64,000 bases of DNA. It comes from Nibrella viscosa. Lineage in GTDB: Bacteria; Bacteroidota; Bacteroidia; Cytophagales; Spirosomataceae. The notes under the pieces were generated by a model, which was not told the origin of the DNA, ran no database searches, and worked only from the letters and a program-made list of their open reading frames with translations. Location of the stretch: assembly GCF_039541875.1 (NCBI RefSeq), contig NZ_BAABHB010000002.1, forward strand, positions 682,001-746,000, written 5' to 3'. Numbering within the stretch: the first letter of the stretch is position 1; the number at the start of each line of letters is the position of its first letter. Made by a program: the position numbers and the translations under genes. Below are positions 34,404 through 43,541 of the stretch, piece after piece.

Positions 34404-35291
34404 CTAATCGGACTTCGCTTTCGGGTGGGCCTGATCGTAGGTTTTTTTCAACTGCTCAATGCTGTTGTGCGTATAAACCTGCGTAGCGGCCAGGCTGGTA
34501 TGCCCCAGCAGGTCTTTAATGGCGTTGAGGTCGGCTCCCCGGTTGAGCAGGTGGGTAGCAAAGGTATGCCGCAGCACGTGTGGGCTCTTTTTCTCCAGGG
34601 TGGTAACCAGCGTCAGGTATTTCTTAACGATGCGCTGAATCAGCACCGGATAGGCGGCAATACCCTGATCACTCACGAGCAGGGCGGTGGCATCGGCTTT
34701 GCCCTCAAAAAATGTTTCCTTGTGCCGTAGGTAATCCTGCACCAGTTTAAACAGCGTTTGGCTCAGCGGAATAAGGCGGTGTTTGTTGCGCTTGCCCAGC
34801 ACCACAATGGTTTTCTCGTACAGGTTTACGTCGGTGGTTTTCAGCCCAACGAGTTCGCCCAGCCGGATGCCGGTGCCGTAGAGGAGTTCGAGTACCAGTT
34901 TGTCGCGCAGGCCCACAAAATCGTCCGGAAAGTCGATGTCGTCCAGCAGCGTAGCCATCGGTTTTTCCTCCACAAACGTGGGAAGTTTACGGTTCGCCTT
35001 CAGCGCCTGAATTTTCAGCATGGGGTTGGCCTCAATAGCTTTATGGCGTAGCATAAACTCAAAGAAGGTGCGCAGGGTAGCAATCTTGCGGTTGACGGAG
35101 GTTTTATTCATGCCTTCTTCCACCAGGCTCACCACCCAGGAGCGAATCATCTGGTAGTCGGCCTGCTCGGGTTTGTCCAGCTCATACTGCACGCGCAGAT
35201 ACTCCTGAAACTGCTCCAGGTCGTTCTTATACGCCATAAACGTATGGTGGCTCAGGCGTTTTTCGTAGCGTATGTAGTCGAGGAAGTTCAC
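34404..35291 (-). CDS. Tyrosine recombinase, XerC/XerD type
   Basis: 295 residues, the normal Xer length. An N-terminal SAM-like core-binding domain (FLDYIRYEKRLSHHTFMAYKNDLEQF) is followed by the catalytic domain: Arg in GTGIRLGELVGL, the HVLRHTFATHLLNRGADL His-x-x-Arg motif, His in LLGHTSLAATQVY and the nucleophile Tyr in the same QVYTH segment. It lies between rpsU and eboA, a location typical for the housekeeping Xer protein of Cytophagales that resolves chromosome dimers, rather than for a phage integrase. Which of XerC or XerD it represents cannot be decided. Confidence 0.9.
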   Translation of the reverse strand: MNFLDYIRYEKRLSHHTFMAYKNDLEQFQEYLRVQYELDKPEQADYQMIRSWVVSLVEEGMNKTSVNRKIATLRTFFEFMLRHKAIEANPMLKIQALKANRKLPTFVEEKPMATLLDDIDFPDDFVGLRDKLVLELLYGTGIRLGELVGLKTTDVNLYEKTIVVLGKRNKHRLIPLSQTLFKLVQDYLRHKETFFEGKADATALLVSDQGIAAYPVLIQRIVKKYLTLVTTLEKKSPHVLRHTFATHLLNRGADLNAIKDLLGHTSLAATQVYTHNSIEQLKKTYDQAHPKAKSD

Positions 35292-35293
35292 GG

Positions 35294-35415
35294 AACCAGG
35301 ATTAAGAACCAGGATTTTTACAGGATTATAAAGATTAAACAGGATTGTGGATAAGTCAACCGCTACTATCTGTTTTTATCCTGAAAATCCTTTTAATCCC
35401 CTAAAAATCCGGGTT
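35294..35415. repeat. Intergenic inverted repeat rich in AGGAT/ATCCT
   Basis: The left part (about 35294-35348, GAACCAGGATTTTTACAGGA and following) and the right part (about 35374-35415, TCCTGAAAATCC... to CCGGGTTC) are imperfect reverse complements over about 40 nt. The element fills the gap between the Xer gene start and the rpsU terminator. It looks like a dispersed REP-like palindrome. Confidence 0.6.
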
Positions 35416-35423
35416 CAAGACAT

Positions 35424-35454
35424 AAAAAAAGCAGCAGACATTGCTGTCTGCTGC
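35424..35454 (-). terminator. Rho-independent terminator of rpsU
   Basis: A perfect 10-bp stem GCAGCAGACA (35431-35440) / TGTCTGCTGC (35445-35454) with a 4-nt loop is followed, on the minus strand, by seven T. It lies 66 bp downstream of the rpsU stop and isolates rpsU from the Xer gene. Confidence 0.9.
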
Positions 35455-35519
35455 CGCTCATGCTTCTGTTACCGGTAATCAGCGTATGGCCGGCTGCGCG
35501 CTTGCCGACGGATAGGCGA

Positions 35520-35717
35520 TTACTGCTCAGTGTGCTTGCCGTACATCTTCTCTTTGTAAACCGCACGGATGATCTCATGCCGGCGCTTTACCGACGGCTT
35601 TTCGAAAGCCGTCCGAGAACGAAGTTCGCGCAAAACGCCAGTCTTCTCGAATTTCTTCTTGAAGCGCTTCAGGGCTTTGTCAATCGACTCGTTTTCTTTT
35701 ACATTAACAATAATCAT
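35520..35717 (-). CDS. rpsU: 30S ribosomal protein bS21
   Basis: 65 residues, basic, with the family pattern MIIVNVKENESIDKALKRFK, KKFEKTGVLRELRSRTAFEK and PSVKRRHEIIRAVYKEK. bS21 sits on the small-subunit platform near the anti-Shine-Dalgarno region; in Bacteroidota it takes part in keeping that region occluded, consistent with the lack of SD sites in this window. Length is normal. A -7 box precedes it and a strong terminator follows. Confidence 0.97.
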   Translation of the reverse strand: MIIVNVKENESIDKALKRFKKKFEKTGVLRELRSRTAFEKPSVKRRHEIIRAVYKEKMYGKHTEQ

Positions 35718-35755
35718 ATCCGGATAGTAATTGAATTTTTACACAAAACGGGTAG

Positions 35756-35763
35756 CAAAGATA
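35756..35763 (-). promoter_or_regulatory. Bacteroidota -7 box of rpsU
   Basis: On the minus strand the sequence reads TATCTTTG, matching TAnnTTTG, 38 bp before the rpsU ATG. A TTG core lies 20 nt further upstream, close to the expected -33 position. This is one of the best-formed promoters in the window. Confidence 0.65.
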
Positions 35764-35853
35764 CGTCATACAAACGAAAGAATCAAGCCTCGGCGCGGTT
35801 TGTGCCCAAACTTGGTTTATACTTGCAGCACACTTTATCCAGAAGAATCAACC

Positions 35854-36786
35854 GTGAAGCAAGCTGTCATTGACCTCGGTACCAATACCTTTCACCTGAT
35901 GATCGTCGGCAGGCAACCCGACGGTACCTACCAGACCCTTTTCCGCGAGAGCCGGCCTGCCAAAATCGGGCAGGCTGGTATTAATCAGGGTTTTATTGCC
36001 GACGATGCCATTAGCCGGGCGCTGGCGGCACTTACCTATTTCCGGACCGTACTGGATACCTATGAGATTCTGCCGGAGCAGGTAACGGCCATCGGCACGA
36101 GTGCTATCCGGGTGGCCGGCAACCAGACCGACTTTATCGGCACGGTAAAGGCAAAAACCGGTTTTGAAATCCAGGTCATATCGGGCGAGCAGGAGGCCGA
36201 GTATATTTATTATGGTGTTCGGGCGTCGGGGGCGCTGGACGATGAAACGGCGTTGATTATGGACATTGGCGGGGGCAGTGTCGAGTTTATCATCGGCAAC
36301 CGGGACCGTATTTTCTGGAAACAAAGCTTTGAAATCGGCGGTCAGCGGCTGCGGGAGCGGTTTATGACCACCGACCCCATCAGTTCCACGGCCATTCGCC
36401 GGTTGCACAACTATTTTCAGGAGCAGTTGCTGCCGCTGGCCAATGCCGTACACCAGTACAGCCCCACGGTGCTGGTCGGTTCGTCGGGCACGTTCGATAC
36501 CCTGGTGGATATGCAGCATATGCACGAGCGGAATGACTGGCCGGACTCCCGGCAGTCGGCGTTTGAGCTGCCGTTAGCGGAGTTTTACCGTTCCTACCAA
36601 CAGCTGATTACCCGCAACCACAACGAGCGGATGCAACTGCCCGGAATGATCGAACTGCGGGTCGATATGATTGTGGTCGCCGTCTGCCTGATCGATTACG
36701 TGCTGAAAGCGTTTGGTATCCGGCAGATCAGGGTCTCTACCTATGCCTTGAAAGAAGGCCTTCTGGCTGTTCACCAGCCGTTATAA
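35854..36786 (+). CDS. Ppx/GppA family phosphatase
   Basis: 310 residues from GTG 35854, where the family starts (MKQAVIDLGTNTFHLMIVGR); extending to the ATG at 35731 would add 41 residues that overlap the promoter zone. Actin-like ATPase-fold motifs are visible: DLGTNTFHL phosphate 1, ISGEQEAEYIYYGVR, and MDIGGGSVEFIIGN phosphate 2. Family members degrade polyphosphate or convert pppGpp to ppGpp; which one cannot be told. The short form lacks the C-terminal HD domain of the long enzymes. A near -7 box (TATACTTG) occurs just upstream. Confidence 0.9.
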   Translation: MKQAVIDLGTNTFHLMIVGRQPDGTYQTLFRESRPAKIGQAGINQGFIADDAISRALAALTYFRTVLDTYEILPEQVTAIGTSAIRVAGNQTDFIGTVKAKTGFEIQVISGEQEAEYIYYGVRASGALDDETALIMDIGGGSVEFIIGNRDRIFWKQSFEIGGQRLRERFMTTDPISSTAIRRLHNYFQEQLLPLANAVHQYSPTVLVGSSGTFDTLVDMQHMHERNDWPDSRQSAFELPLAEFYRSYQQLITRNHNERMQLPGMIELRVDMIVVAVCLIDYVLKAFGIRQIRVSTYALKEGLLAVHQPL

Positions 36787-36876
36787 CAGCGTTGTCCGAA
36801 TAACCACTTGTGCATACCCGGCAAGTTGGCTACCTTGGTTGACCTTTTCTTATACCCGTTTTCCGGTTTTCGTCTT

Positions 36877-37812
36877 ATGTCTACACGCCGAAACTTCATG
36901 CAATCGCTGGCCGGCCTGGCCGGGGCGGCTTACCTGCCCCATTCACCCGTATGGGCCGATGCATTAGCGGCCGCTCCCCTGTACATTGCCTGCAACGCCT
37001 ACACCTGGCATACCTTTTACCAGCGTGCCGGCAAAGACTGGTATGCGAATCTGGATGCCTCCCTCGCCGACTTTGCCCGGTCGGGTATAAAAGGCTACGA
37101 GCCGTCGGTCAATGCGGCCGATGATATTAAAACGCTGGTTCCTCTGCTAAAAAAATACGGGCTGGAGATGCGCTCGCTGTACGTGAACAGCACCCTGCAT
37201 AAAACAGACGAAGCCGATAAGACTATCCAGACCGTCACGGCCATCGCCGATGCCGCCCAACTGGTAGGGGTAAAGATTATTGTTACCAACCCAAGCCCGC
37301 TCCGCTGGGGCGCACCGGCCGATAAGTCAGATGCCGATCTGGCAATTCAGGCCCAGAACCTGAACCGCCTGGGTGCCGAACTCCGGAAGCGGGGTATAAC
37401 GCTGGCCTACCACACTCACGATATGGAGATGCGGAACTCGGCCCGTGAGTTTCACCACATGCTGCTCGGCACCGATCCGGCCAACGTGTCGCTCTGCCTG
37501 GATGTACACTGGATTTACCGGGGGGCGGGCAATTCGCAGGTGGCCCTGTTCGATATTGTGAAGCTATACGGCAAGCGAATCACCGAACTGCACCTGCGGC
37601 AGTCGAAAGCGGGTGTCTGGACCGAAACCTTCGGCGAAGGCGATATTGACTATCCACGGCTCGTAAAAGAACTACAGGCAATAGGGGTACGCCCCATGCT
37701 GGTGCTGGAGCAGTGCCTCGAAAAACAGTCGCCAGACACAATGGATGTGGTAACGGCTCATCAGCAGGATCTGAAATATGCCTCGGCCCTGTTTAGCAGC
37801 TTCGGCAGGTAA
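36877..37812 (+). CDS. Tat-exported sugar phosphate isomerase/epimerase-like protein
   Basis: 312 residues from ATG 36877; an ATG at 36808 would place a longer extension before a clean twin-arginine signal (STRRNFMQSLAGLAGAAYLP). The body is a xylose-isomerase-like TIM barrel: SGIKGYEPSVN, GLEMRSLYVNS, ITLAYHTHDMEM, SLCLDVHWIYRGAG, ITELHLRQSK and VLEQCLEK, giving the usual His/Glu/Asp metal ligands. Export of a folded cofactor-bound enzyme via Tat is expected. The substrate is unknown. It ends 18 bp from the convergent PAS kinase. Confidence 0.85.
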   Translation: MSTRRNFMQSLAGLAGAAYLPHSPVWADALAAAPLYIACNAYTWHTFYQRAGKDWYANLDASLADFARSGIKGYEPSVNAADDIKTLVPLLKKYGLEMRSLYVNSTLHKTDEADKTIQTVTAIADAAQLVGVKIIVTNPSPLRWGAPADKSDADLAIQAQNLNRLGAELRKRGITLAYHTHDMEMRNSAREFHHMLLGTDPANVSLCLDVHWIYRGAGNSQVALFDIVKLYGKRITELHLRQSKAGVWTETFGEGDIDYPRLVKELQAIGVRPMLVLEQCLEKQSPDTMDVVTAHQQDLKYASALFSSFGR

Positions 37813-37830
37813 TCAGCTACCTGTCAGGTT

Positions 37831-39396
37831 CTAACTGGCCGGCAGATATACCGTAAACGTTGTTCCGTGCCCCGGTTCACTTGCAACAGTAATGGTTCCT
37901 CCGTGATTTTCGGCTACTTTTTTGCAAATAGCCAGGCCAATACCGGTACCAGGATACTCGCTACGGGTGTGCAGTCGCTGGAACATCTGAAAAATGCGCT
38001 CCCTGTATTTTTCGTCGAAGCCGATGCCGTTATCCGTCACGTCAATGGCTACCCACTGGTTGTTATTAATCGATTGTTGAACAGGCAATTGATCGGGAGG
38101 CACCGGATAGCTCTTTATCTGTACCAGAGGAGTCTGGCCTGGCCGCGTAAATTTTATCGCGTTGGACAACAGATTTTGAAACAACTGACGCAGTTGCATC
38201 GCATTGCCGGAAATTGTTGGCAGGGACTCTACCTGAACAATCGCCTGTTTTTCCCGGATGATCGTCTCCAGATCGTTCAGCACATCGGTCACAACCTGGT
38301 TGAGTGTTACGGCTTCAAGAGGTTGATCGCCCCGGTTCAACCGGGAATAGGTCAGTAGCTCCCGTACCAGGACCTGCATCCGGCCGGCAGCCGACTGCAT
38401 CCGCTGAATCAGGTTAGCCCCATCGGGGGGCAGATGTTCCGCAAACTGGGTTTGCAGCATCTCGCCAAAGGCCTGAATCTTCCGTAGCGGTTCCTGCAGA
38501 TCATGCGACGCCATAAAGGCAAAGCTTTCCAGTTCCTTATTGGCCCGCTCCAGTTCGGTGTTGGTATGGCTTAATTCAACGGCGAGCGACCGAAACCGTT
38601 CTTCGCTTTCTTTAAGGGCCTGCTCGGCTTGCCGGCGCTCCGTCAGGTCACGGGTAACTTTGGTGAAACCGACCAGCTTGTTTTCCGAATTAAAAACGGC
38701 CGTAATCAGCACGTTCGCCCAGAACAACGAGCCGTTTTTTCGGACCCGCCAGCCTTCTTCTTCGTACTTGCCGGTGCTTATGGCGATCTCAAGCTCCCAC
38801 TTGGGCTTACTTATCGCCAGATCCTCCGGGGTGTAAAAGACCGAAAAGTGTTTGCCCAGGATCTCATCGGCCCGATAGCCCTTTAATCGCCCGGCTCCCT
38901 CGTTCCAACTGGCGATATGCCCCTGGGGGTCCAGCATAAAAATAGCGTAGTCTTTGACGACCTCCACCATTAGCCTATACCGTTCTTCGCTTTCTTTCAG
39001 GGCTTGTTCGGTTGCTTTTCGCTGAGTGAGATCACGAACAATTTTCGAAAAGCCCAGCAACTCCTTTTCGTCGGTATAGATCGGCGTAACCACCACGTTC
39101 GCCCAGAAAAAACTGCCATCTTTGCGGCTGCGCCACCCTTCTTCGCCGTAGTTGCCGATAGTCCGGGCAAGCTGTAATTCGTGTAACAGCTTGCCGCCGG
39201 CCAGATCCTCAGGCGAGTAAAAAAGGGAAATTGGCCGGCCTATTACTTCGCTGGAGGGGTATCCATATATCGCTTCGACACCCGTGTTGGCGAAGGTAAT
39301 AATGCCGGCTGCATCCAGCATAAAGATAGCGTATTCCTGAAGGCTCTGGACCAACAGGGAAAACGGGGTACTGTTCATTACAATGTGTGAAGACAC
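37831..39396 (-). CDS. Soluble PAS-PAS histidine kinase
   Basis: 521 residues from GTG 39396, supported by a rare well-placed Shine-Dalgarno-like AAAGGAG about 8 nt upstream; ATG 39378 is an alternative. Two similar PAS/PAC units (QEYAIFMLDAAGIITFANTG and KDYAIFMLDPQGHIASWNEG, each ending LLGFSKIVRDLT or LVGFTKVTRDLT) precede a coiled coil, DHp with His298 (MASHDLQEPLRKIQAFGEML) and a HATPase_c domain ending GTGIGLAICKKVAENHGG. No membrane helix. It has the same kinase type as 52272-54947 but is distinct from the three kinases at 16-24 kb. No receiver partner is nearby. Confidence 0.9.
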   Translation of the reverse strand: MSSHIVMNSTPFSLLVQSLQEYAIFMLDAAGIITFANTGVEAIYGYPSSEVIGRPISLFYSPEDLAGGKLLHELQLARTIGNYGEEGWRSRKDGSFFWANVVVTPIYTDEKELLGFSKIVRDLTQRKATEQALKESEERYRLMVEVVKDYAIFMLDPQGHIASWNEGAGRLKGYRADEILGKHFSVFYTPEDLAISKPKWELEIAISTGKYEEEGWRVRKNGSLFWANVLITAVFNSENKLVGFTKVTRDLTERRQAEQALKESEERFRSLAVELSHTNTELERANKELESFAFMASHDLQEPLRKIQAFGEMLQTQFAEHLPPDGANLIQRMQSAAGRMQVLVRELLTYSRLNRGDQPLEAVTLNQVVTDVLNDLETIIREKQAIVQVESLPTISGNAMQLRQLFQNLLSNAIKFTRPGQTPLVQIKSYPVPPDQLPVQQSINNNQWVAIDVTDNGIGFDEKYRERIFQMFQRLHTRSEYPGTGIGLAICKKVAENHGGTITVASEPGHGTTFTVYLPAS

Positions 39397-39684
39397 GGGC
39401 TAACTCCTTTCGGCAATTATTCGGCTAAGTTATAGTACTTCCTAAATAATCAGCTTTCCAGCAAGCGTTTCTTAGCGTAGACTCAATTCTGCCCCGCACT
39501 GCCGACTGTTTCAGGTGTTTTCGGGGGTTGGTTAACGATACATATTATACGCATCAGGAAGGGGACAGCAGCAGTACCCGTCCGGGACGTGAGAAAAAAA
39601 GTCATCAGGCGGGTAAAAGTCAGTATTCCTCGTATTTTTACGGTATTCCTGATTCCTAAATACAGAACCCTTACCCGTACATTG

Positions 39685-40674
39685 ATGAAATCTGAAACCA
39701 GTGCGAAGTCGTCGTATAGCAATTTGGTCTATACGGCGCTGATTCTTGCCGTAGTCATTCTGGCGCTTACCTTTCCCCAGCCGTTTATCGAAATTGGCGG
39801 CTTTCAGCTTAAAGGTCTGATTGTTCCGTTGCTCCAGATTATTATGCTGGGCATGGGTACCACTATGTCGGTGAAAGATTTTGAGGGTGTAGTAAAGCAG
39901 CCCCGCGCCGTAATTATTGGGCTCATCTGTCAGTTTACCATCATGCCGTTTGTGGGGTATCTGCTGGCGGAGAGTTTCGGTTTTCCGCCCGAAATTGCGG
40001 CCGGTGTGGTGCTGATCGGCTGCTCGCCCAGCGGCTTAGCCTCCAACGTGATGAGCTATATTGCGAAGGCAAACGTGGCCTTATCCATCACCATTACCTC
40101 AATGGCTACCATGCTGGCCCCGGTAATGACGCCCCTGCTGATGAAGCTGCTGGCCGGGGAGTTTATTGCCGTGAGCTTCTGGGCCATGATGCTGGACATT
40201 ATGAAAATTGTGATTCTGCCGGTTGTGGTCGGCCTGATCCTTAATCGGATCTTCCACAAATCGGCCGTGGTGCTCAACCGGGTGATGCCGCTACTCTCGA
40301 TGGGCGGTATTGTGCTCATCGTTGGCATTATTACGGCCGCCGGTCGCGAGAGCCTGCTGACGGTAGGCTGGACCCTGGCCCTATGCGTGCTGCTCCACAA
40401 CCTGACCGGTTTCCTGCTGGGTTACTCCAGCGCCCGGCTGCTGCGGCTCGACGAGCAGAGTAGCCGGACGGTGGCTATTGAGGTGGGGCTGCAAAATGGC
40501 GGACTAGCCTCCGGTTTGGCGCTGCAAATGGGTAAAGTGGCTACTGTAGGACTGGCACCGGCCCTGTTTGGTCCGATCATGAACATGACCGGCTCGCTGC
40601 TGGCTACCTTCTGGAGCCAGCGCCCGCCCAAAGAAGTAGCCGAACCCACGCCGACACCGGCCGCCAGGGTGTAA
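39685..40674 (+). CDS. Bile acid:sodium symporter (SBF/BASS) family transporter
   Basis: 329 residues from ATG 39685; an in-frame ATG at 39589 would add 32 basic residues without family similarity. About ten membrane helices, with LIVPLLQIIMLGMGTTMSVKDF, the VVLIGCSPSGLASNVMSYIA crossover motif and VEVGLQNGGLASGLAL-type second crossover (here AIEVGLQNGGLASG). The family carries organic anions, bile acids or pantothenate-type substrates with sodium. It is divergent from the PAS kinase and ends at a bidirectional terminator. The 288-bp gap upstream shows no clear -7 box. Confidence 0.92.
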   Translation: MKSETSAKSSYSNLVYTALILAVVILALTFPQPFIEIGGFQLKGLIVPLLQIIMLGMGTTMSVKDFEGVVKQPRAVIIGLICQFTIMPFVGYLLAESFGFPPEIAAGVVLIGCSPSGLASNVMSYIAKANVALSITITSMATMLAPVMTPLLMKLLAGEFIAVSFWAMMLDIMKIVILPVVVGLILNRIFHKSAVVLNRVMPLLSMGGIVLIVGIITAAGRESLLTVGWTLALCVLLHNLTGFLLGYSSARLLRLDEQSSRTVAIEVGLQNGGLASGLALQMGKVATVGLAPALFGPIMNMTGSLLATFWSQRPPKEVAEPTPTPAARV

Positions 40675-40678
40675 AAAA

Positions 40679-40713
40679 GCAAAAGCCCCGACTCCAATGG
40701 CCGGGGCTTTTGC
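40679..40713. terminator. Bidirectional intrinsic terminator
   Basis: A perfect 12-bp stem GCAAAAGCCCCG (40679-40690) / CGGGGCTTTTGC (40702-40713) with an 11-nt loop lies between the convergent SBF transporter and dipeptide epimerase genes. The A/T-rich bases at its foot serve as the U-tract mainly within the stem. Confidence 0.85.
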
Positions 40714-40731
40714 TTCCTAATGGTGATTGCT

Positions 40732-41832
40732 TCACCGGATGGTTATCTTCTCCAGTTTTTGCAGGAATGCCGGGTCTGCTTCGGCACCGATACCGGGGCT
40801 ATCAGGTAGTTCAACGTGGTAGCCGTTGTACCGCGCACCGCCGGTCACAGGATCTTCGGCATGTTCAAAAGGCGCATCCAGGTCGAAGAAGCTGATGTTG
40901 GTCCGGGCGGAGGCAACATGCGCATTGGCCGTAATCGCCAGCCGCGACTCCGACATGCAGCCGATCATGCATGCCATACCGGCGGCCTCGGCAATGGCGT
41001 TTATCTTCAGGGCTTCGTAAATTCCTCCGCTCTTGGCGAGTTTGATGTTGAAATAATCTACGGCTTCTTCCCGCACCAGCCGGATAGCATCGCGTGAATC
41101 GAACAAAGACTCGTCGGCCATAAGCGGAACCGGTGAGTGCTGCCGCACCCGTTTCAGGCCCGTAATATCCCAGTGTTTGATGGGTTGTTCGCAGTATTCG
41201 ACGTTCAGGCTGCCGATGGCCTGCAGCACAGCCGTAGCCGTAACGGTATCCCAGCCCTGGTTGGCATCGGTGCGGATGGGTATCTCGTCGCCAATAGCCT
41301 GCCGGATGGCTTCTACCCGCCGGATGTCGTCCCGACGGTTGGTACCCAGCTTAACCTTCACGGCTTCTCCGCCTTTTTCTTTAATACGTAGGGCATCCTC
41401 CACCATGCGCTCAACCGGGTTGATGTAAATGGTTTCGTCGGTCACCAGCGTACGCTTTGCCCCACCGAGGTAATGGTACAGCGGCATATTGGCGGCTTTG
41501 GCGGCCAGGTCATACAGCGCCATGTCGAAAGCGCTGCGGGTAGTCGGGTGGCCGGGCAGGTATCGAATCAGCGCTTCCAGGCCTCCTTCAATATCCAGCG
41601 GATTACGGCCAAGTAACAGCCGGGCCATATCCTGCGCAGCCGCCAGCCCCGATGCCTGCGTTTCGCCTACAATCATCCAGAACGGCGAGCCTTCGCCCCA
41701 GCCGACCAGCCCCTGATCGGTATGTACCTGAATCAACAGATTCCGGGCGTGTTCGATGGTGCCCAGCGAGATGGTAATCGGGGCTTTCAGCGGTATATCG
41801 TAGCGGTACAGGTCGATGTGGGTGATGCGCAT
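40732..41832 (-). CDS. Dipeptide epimerase (L-Ala-D/L-Glu epimerase type)
   Basis: 366 residues, enolase superfamily, muconate-lactonising subgroup. Visible active-site elements are the KxK base in GEAVKVKLG, metal ligands Asp in RTDANQGWD, Glu in VEYCEQPI and Asp in LMADESLF, the second catalytic Lys in FNIKLAKSGG, and the late FFDLDAPFEH loop typical of dipeptide epimerases. The enzyme class epimerises the Glu-like residue of dipeptides from peptidoglycan recycling. It begins 12 bp after the exported amidohydrolase stop and is the last gene of the minus-strand cluster. Confidence 0.9.
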   Translation of the reverse strand: MRITHIDLYRYDIPLKAPITISLGTIEHARNLLIQVHTDQGLVGWGEGSPFWMIVGETQASGLAAAQDMARLLLGRNPLDIEGGLEALIRYLPGHPTTRSAFDMALYDLAAKAANMPLYHYLGGAKRTLVTDETIYINPVERMVEDALRIKEKGGEAVKVKLGTNRRDDIRRVEAIRQAIGDEIPIRTDANQGWDTVTATAVLQAIGSLNVEYCEQPIKHWDITGLKRVRQHSPVPLMADESLFDSRDAIRLVREEAVDYFNIKLAKSGGIYEALKINAIAEAAGMACMIGCMSESRLAITANAHVASARTNISFFDLDAPFEHAEDPVTGGARYNGYHVELPDSPGIGAEADPAFLQKLEKITIR

Positions 41833-41844
41833 GTTTTAATAGCC

Positions 41845-42981
41845 TTACTGCGGAAACTGACTCTTATCCAGACCCGGAATGATGCGCAGCGCGTTTTTGT
41901 AGTACACTTTTTTCAGGACTTCGTCCGGCAGGGCCATGCCGTACATGCGCCAGAACGCATGGTATTTTTTGTGATAGGGAAAGTATTCGTCATCGGTTTC
42001 CAGTACCCGGAAGTAAGTGGCATACTCCGAAGGCACCCAGCTATCCTTGCCGAACAGGATCCGGTCCTGGTATTTTTCAAAGAACCGGCGGCCGGCACGG
42101 GGCTGACGGCCCAGTTCGGCAATGACGGCTCCGATTTCAATCACCATGTTTGGGAAGGCCTGCATCAGGCTGTCCAGTTTGGCCAGGTCGTTGGGGTACC
42201 AGCCCATGTGGGCGTTGATAAATGTGGTTTTCGGGTGCTTCCGGAAAACGTTATGCTGCTCGGCCAGCAGGCTTGTCCAGTCAACGGGATTGTTGTCGGA
42301 CCGCTTGCGGCCGGGGTTTAGTTTCAGCTCCAGCCAGCGTTCGTTGTAGCGGTCCATCGGGTCCCAGAATGATTTGGGGTCGGCGGTGTGGATGAGGACC
42401 GGAACGCCCAGTTGCCCACACTTAGCCCAGATGGGGTCCAGACGCGGGTCATCGACGCGAACGCGCTTGCCGTCTACATCTTTTACGTTAAAGCCCAGAC
42501 TTTTGTAGATCTTCAGTCCTTTCGCGCCTTTCTTTACGTCTTCTTCCAGGGTTTTAACCGCCCGTTCCGTCCAGCCGGTTTCGCCTATTCGGGAGAAGTC
42601 GATATTGGTGAACAGCACCAGCCGCCTGGGATTGGTCTTGCTGATGTTCGATAAGGCACCGTCGAAGAAGGCGGTGCTTTCGGCCATGTTGTTGGTAAAA
42701 CCGCGTCCGCTCAGGTTGACCATAATGCCCATATTGAGGCTGTCCATCTGGCCCAGTAGTTTGTTGAGGTCGCCCCGGTCCATCTGGTACTGGTGATTAT
42801 GCACATCAATGAACGGGTACTTGGCACGGGTCAGTTTGTGCTCCGGTACTTTCAGGGTCGAGACCGGGTCGTATTCTTCAAAGCCCAGCGGGGCATCCGG
42901 CTGTTTGGCCTGCGGCTGGGCCAGGGCCATGACGGTAATGCAGGATAAAAGCGCAGTGGTAAGCGGAGAAAGAAAACGCAT
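41845..42981 (-). CDS. Exported amidohydrolase, TIM-barrel type
   Basis: 378 residues. A signal peptide (LTTALLSCITVMALA-QP) is followed by an amidohydrolase_2-type barrel: FIDVHNHQYQ carries the HxH metal motif, then PVLIHTADPKSF, FINAHMGWYPNDL and ILFGKDSWVPSEY supply the His/His/Asp. Related proteins act on carboxylated ring compounds or are uncharacterised periplasmic hydrolases. The substrate is unknown. It lies between ispF (60 bp upstream) and the epimerase. Confidence 0.85.
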   Translation of the reverse strand: MRFLSPLTTALLSCITVMALAQPQAKQPDAPLGFEEYDPVSTLKVPEHKLTRAKYPFIDVHNHQYQMDRGDLNKLLGQMDSLNMGIMVNLSGRGFTNNMAESTAFFDGALSNISKTNPRRLVLFTNIDFSRIGETGWTERAVKTLEEDVKKGAKGLKIYKSLGFNVKDVDGKRVRVDDPRLDPIWAKCGQLGVPVLIHTADPKSFWDPMDRYNERWLELKLNPGRKRSDNNPVDWTSLLAEQHNVFRKHPKTTFINAHMGWYPNDLAKLDSLMQAFPNMVIEIGAVIAELGRQPRAGRRFFEKYQDRILFGKDSWVPSEYATYFRVLETDDEYFPYHKKYHAFWRMYGMALPDEVLKKVYYKNALRIIPGLDKSQFPQ

Positions 42982-43041
42982 AGTCCAGGGTTAAATTTAG
43001 AGTCAGTTCGGCAGGTGTTCTGCAACCAGCAAGTTACGAAA

Positions 43042-43521
43042 TTATGTTTTATAGATAAGCGCCACACAGTGAGCGGCTATGCCTTCTTTGCGCCCCACAA
43101 AGCCCATATGCTCCGAGGTAGTCGCTTTAATGGAAATATCCTCCTCCGGAATTTGCATCACGTCCGAAAGGCAGGTTTTCATCGCCGGAATATGGGGATT
43201 CAGCTTCGGCTCCTGGAGCACCACCGTCACATCTACGTTGGAGACCTGATAATCAGCCGCCCGAATCATTTTCATCACCTCCGCCAGTAGCAGTTTGCTG
43301 TCGACGCCTTTCCAGCGCGGGTCTTTGTCGGAGAAGTGGTAGCCGATGTTACGCATGTTGGCGGCTCCCAGCAGGGCATCGCAGAGAACGTGGCAAACGA
43401 TGTCGGCATCGGAGTGGCCAAGGGGGCCGTGGGTATGCGGTATTTTTATGCCGCCGAGCCAGAAGTCCCGGCCTTCGGCGAGTTGATGGACATCATATCC
43501 CTGTCCTACGCGTATTTTCAC
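43042..43521 (-). CDS. ispF: 2-C-methyl-D-erythritol 2,4-cyclodiphosphate synthase
   Basis: 159 residues, normal length. Motifs are RVGQGYDVHQLAEG, the zinc-binding PLGHSDADIVCHVLCDALLG, IGYHFSDKDPRWKG and the conserved C-terminal IKATTSEHMGFVGRKEGIAA. It converts CDP-ME 2-phosphate to MEcPP in the non-mevalonate isoprenoid pathway. It follows the HEPN gene by 20 bp and therefore seems to be the third or fourth gene of an operon. No other isoprenoid genes are in the window. Confidence 0.97.
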   Translation of the reverse strand: MKIRVGQGYDVHQLAEGRDFWLGGIKIPHTHGPLGHSDADIVCHVLCDALLGAANMRNIGYHFSDKDPRWKGVDSKLLLAEVMKMIRAADYQVSNVDVTVVLQEPKLNPHIPAMKTCLSDVMQIPEEDISIKATTSEHMGFVGRKEGIAAHCVALIYKT

Positions 43522-43541
43522 TGAATCTTAGTCGATTTTAG

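Noticed and set aside
34404..35291. Tyrosine recombinase as an integrase marking a mobile element
   Set aside because: Length, sequence and location next to rpsU fit the housekeeping Xer protein. There is no att duplication or cargo beside it.
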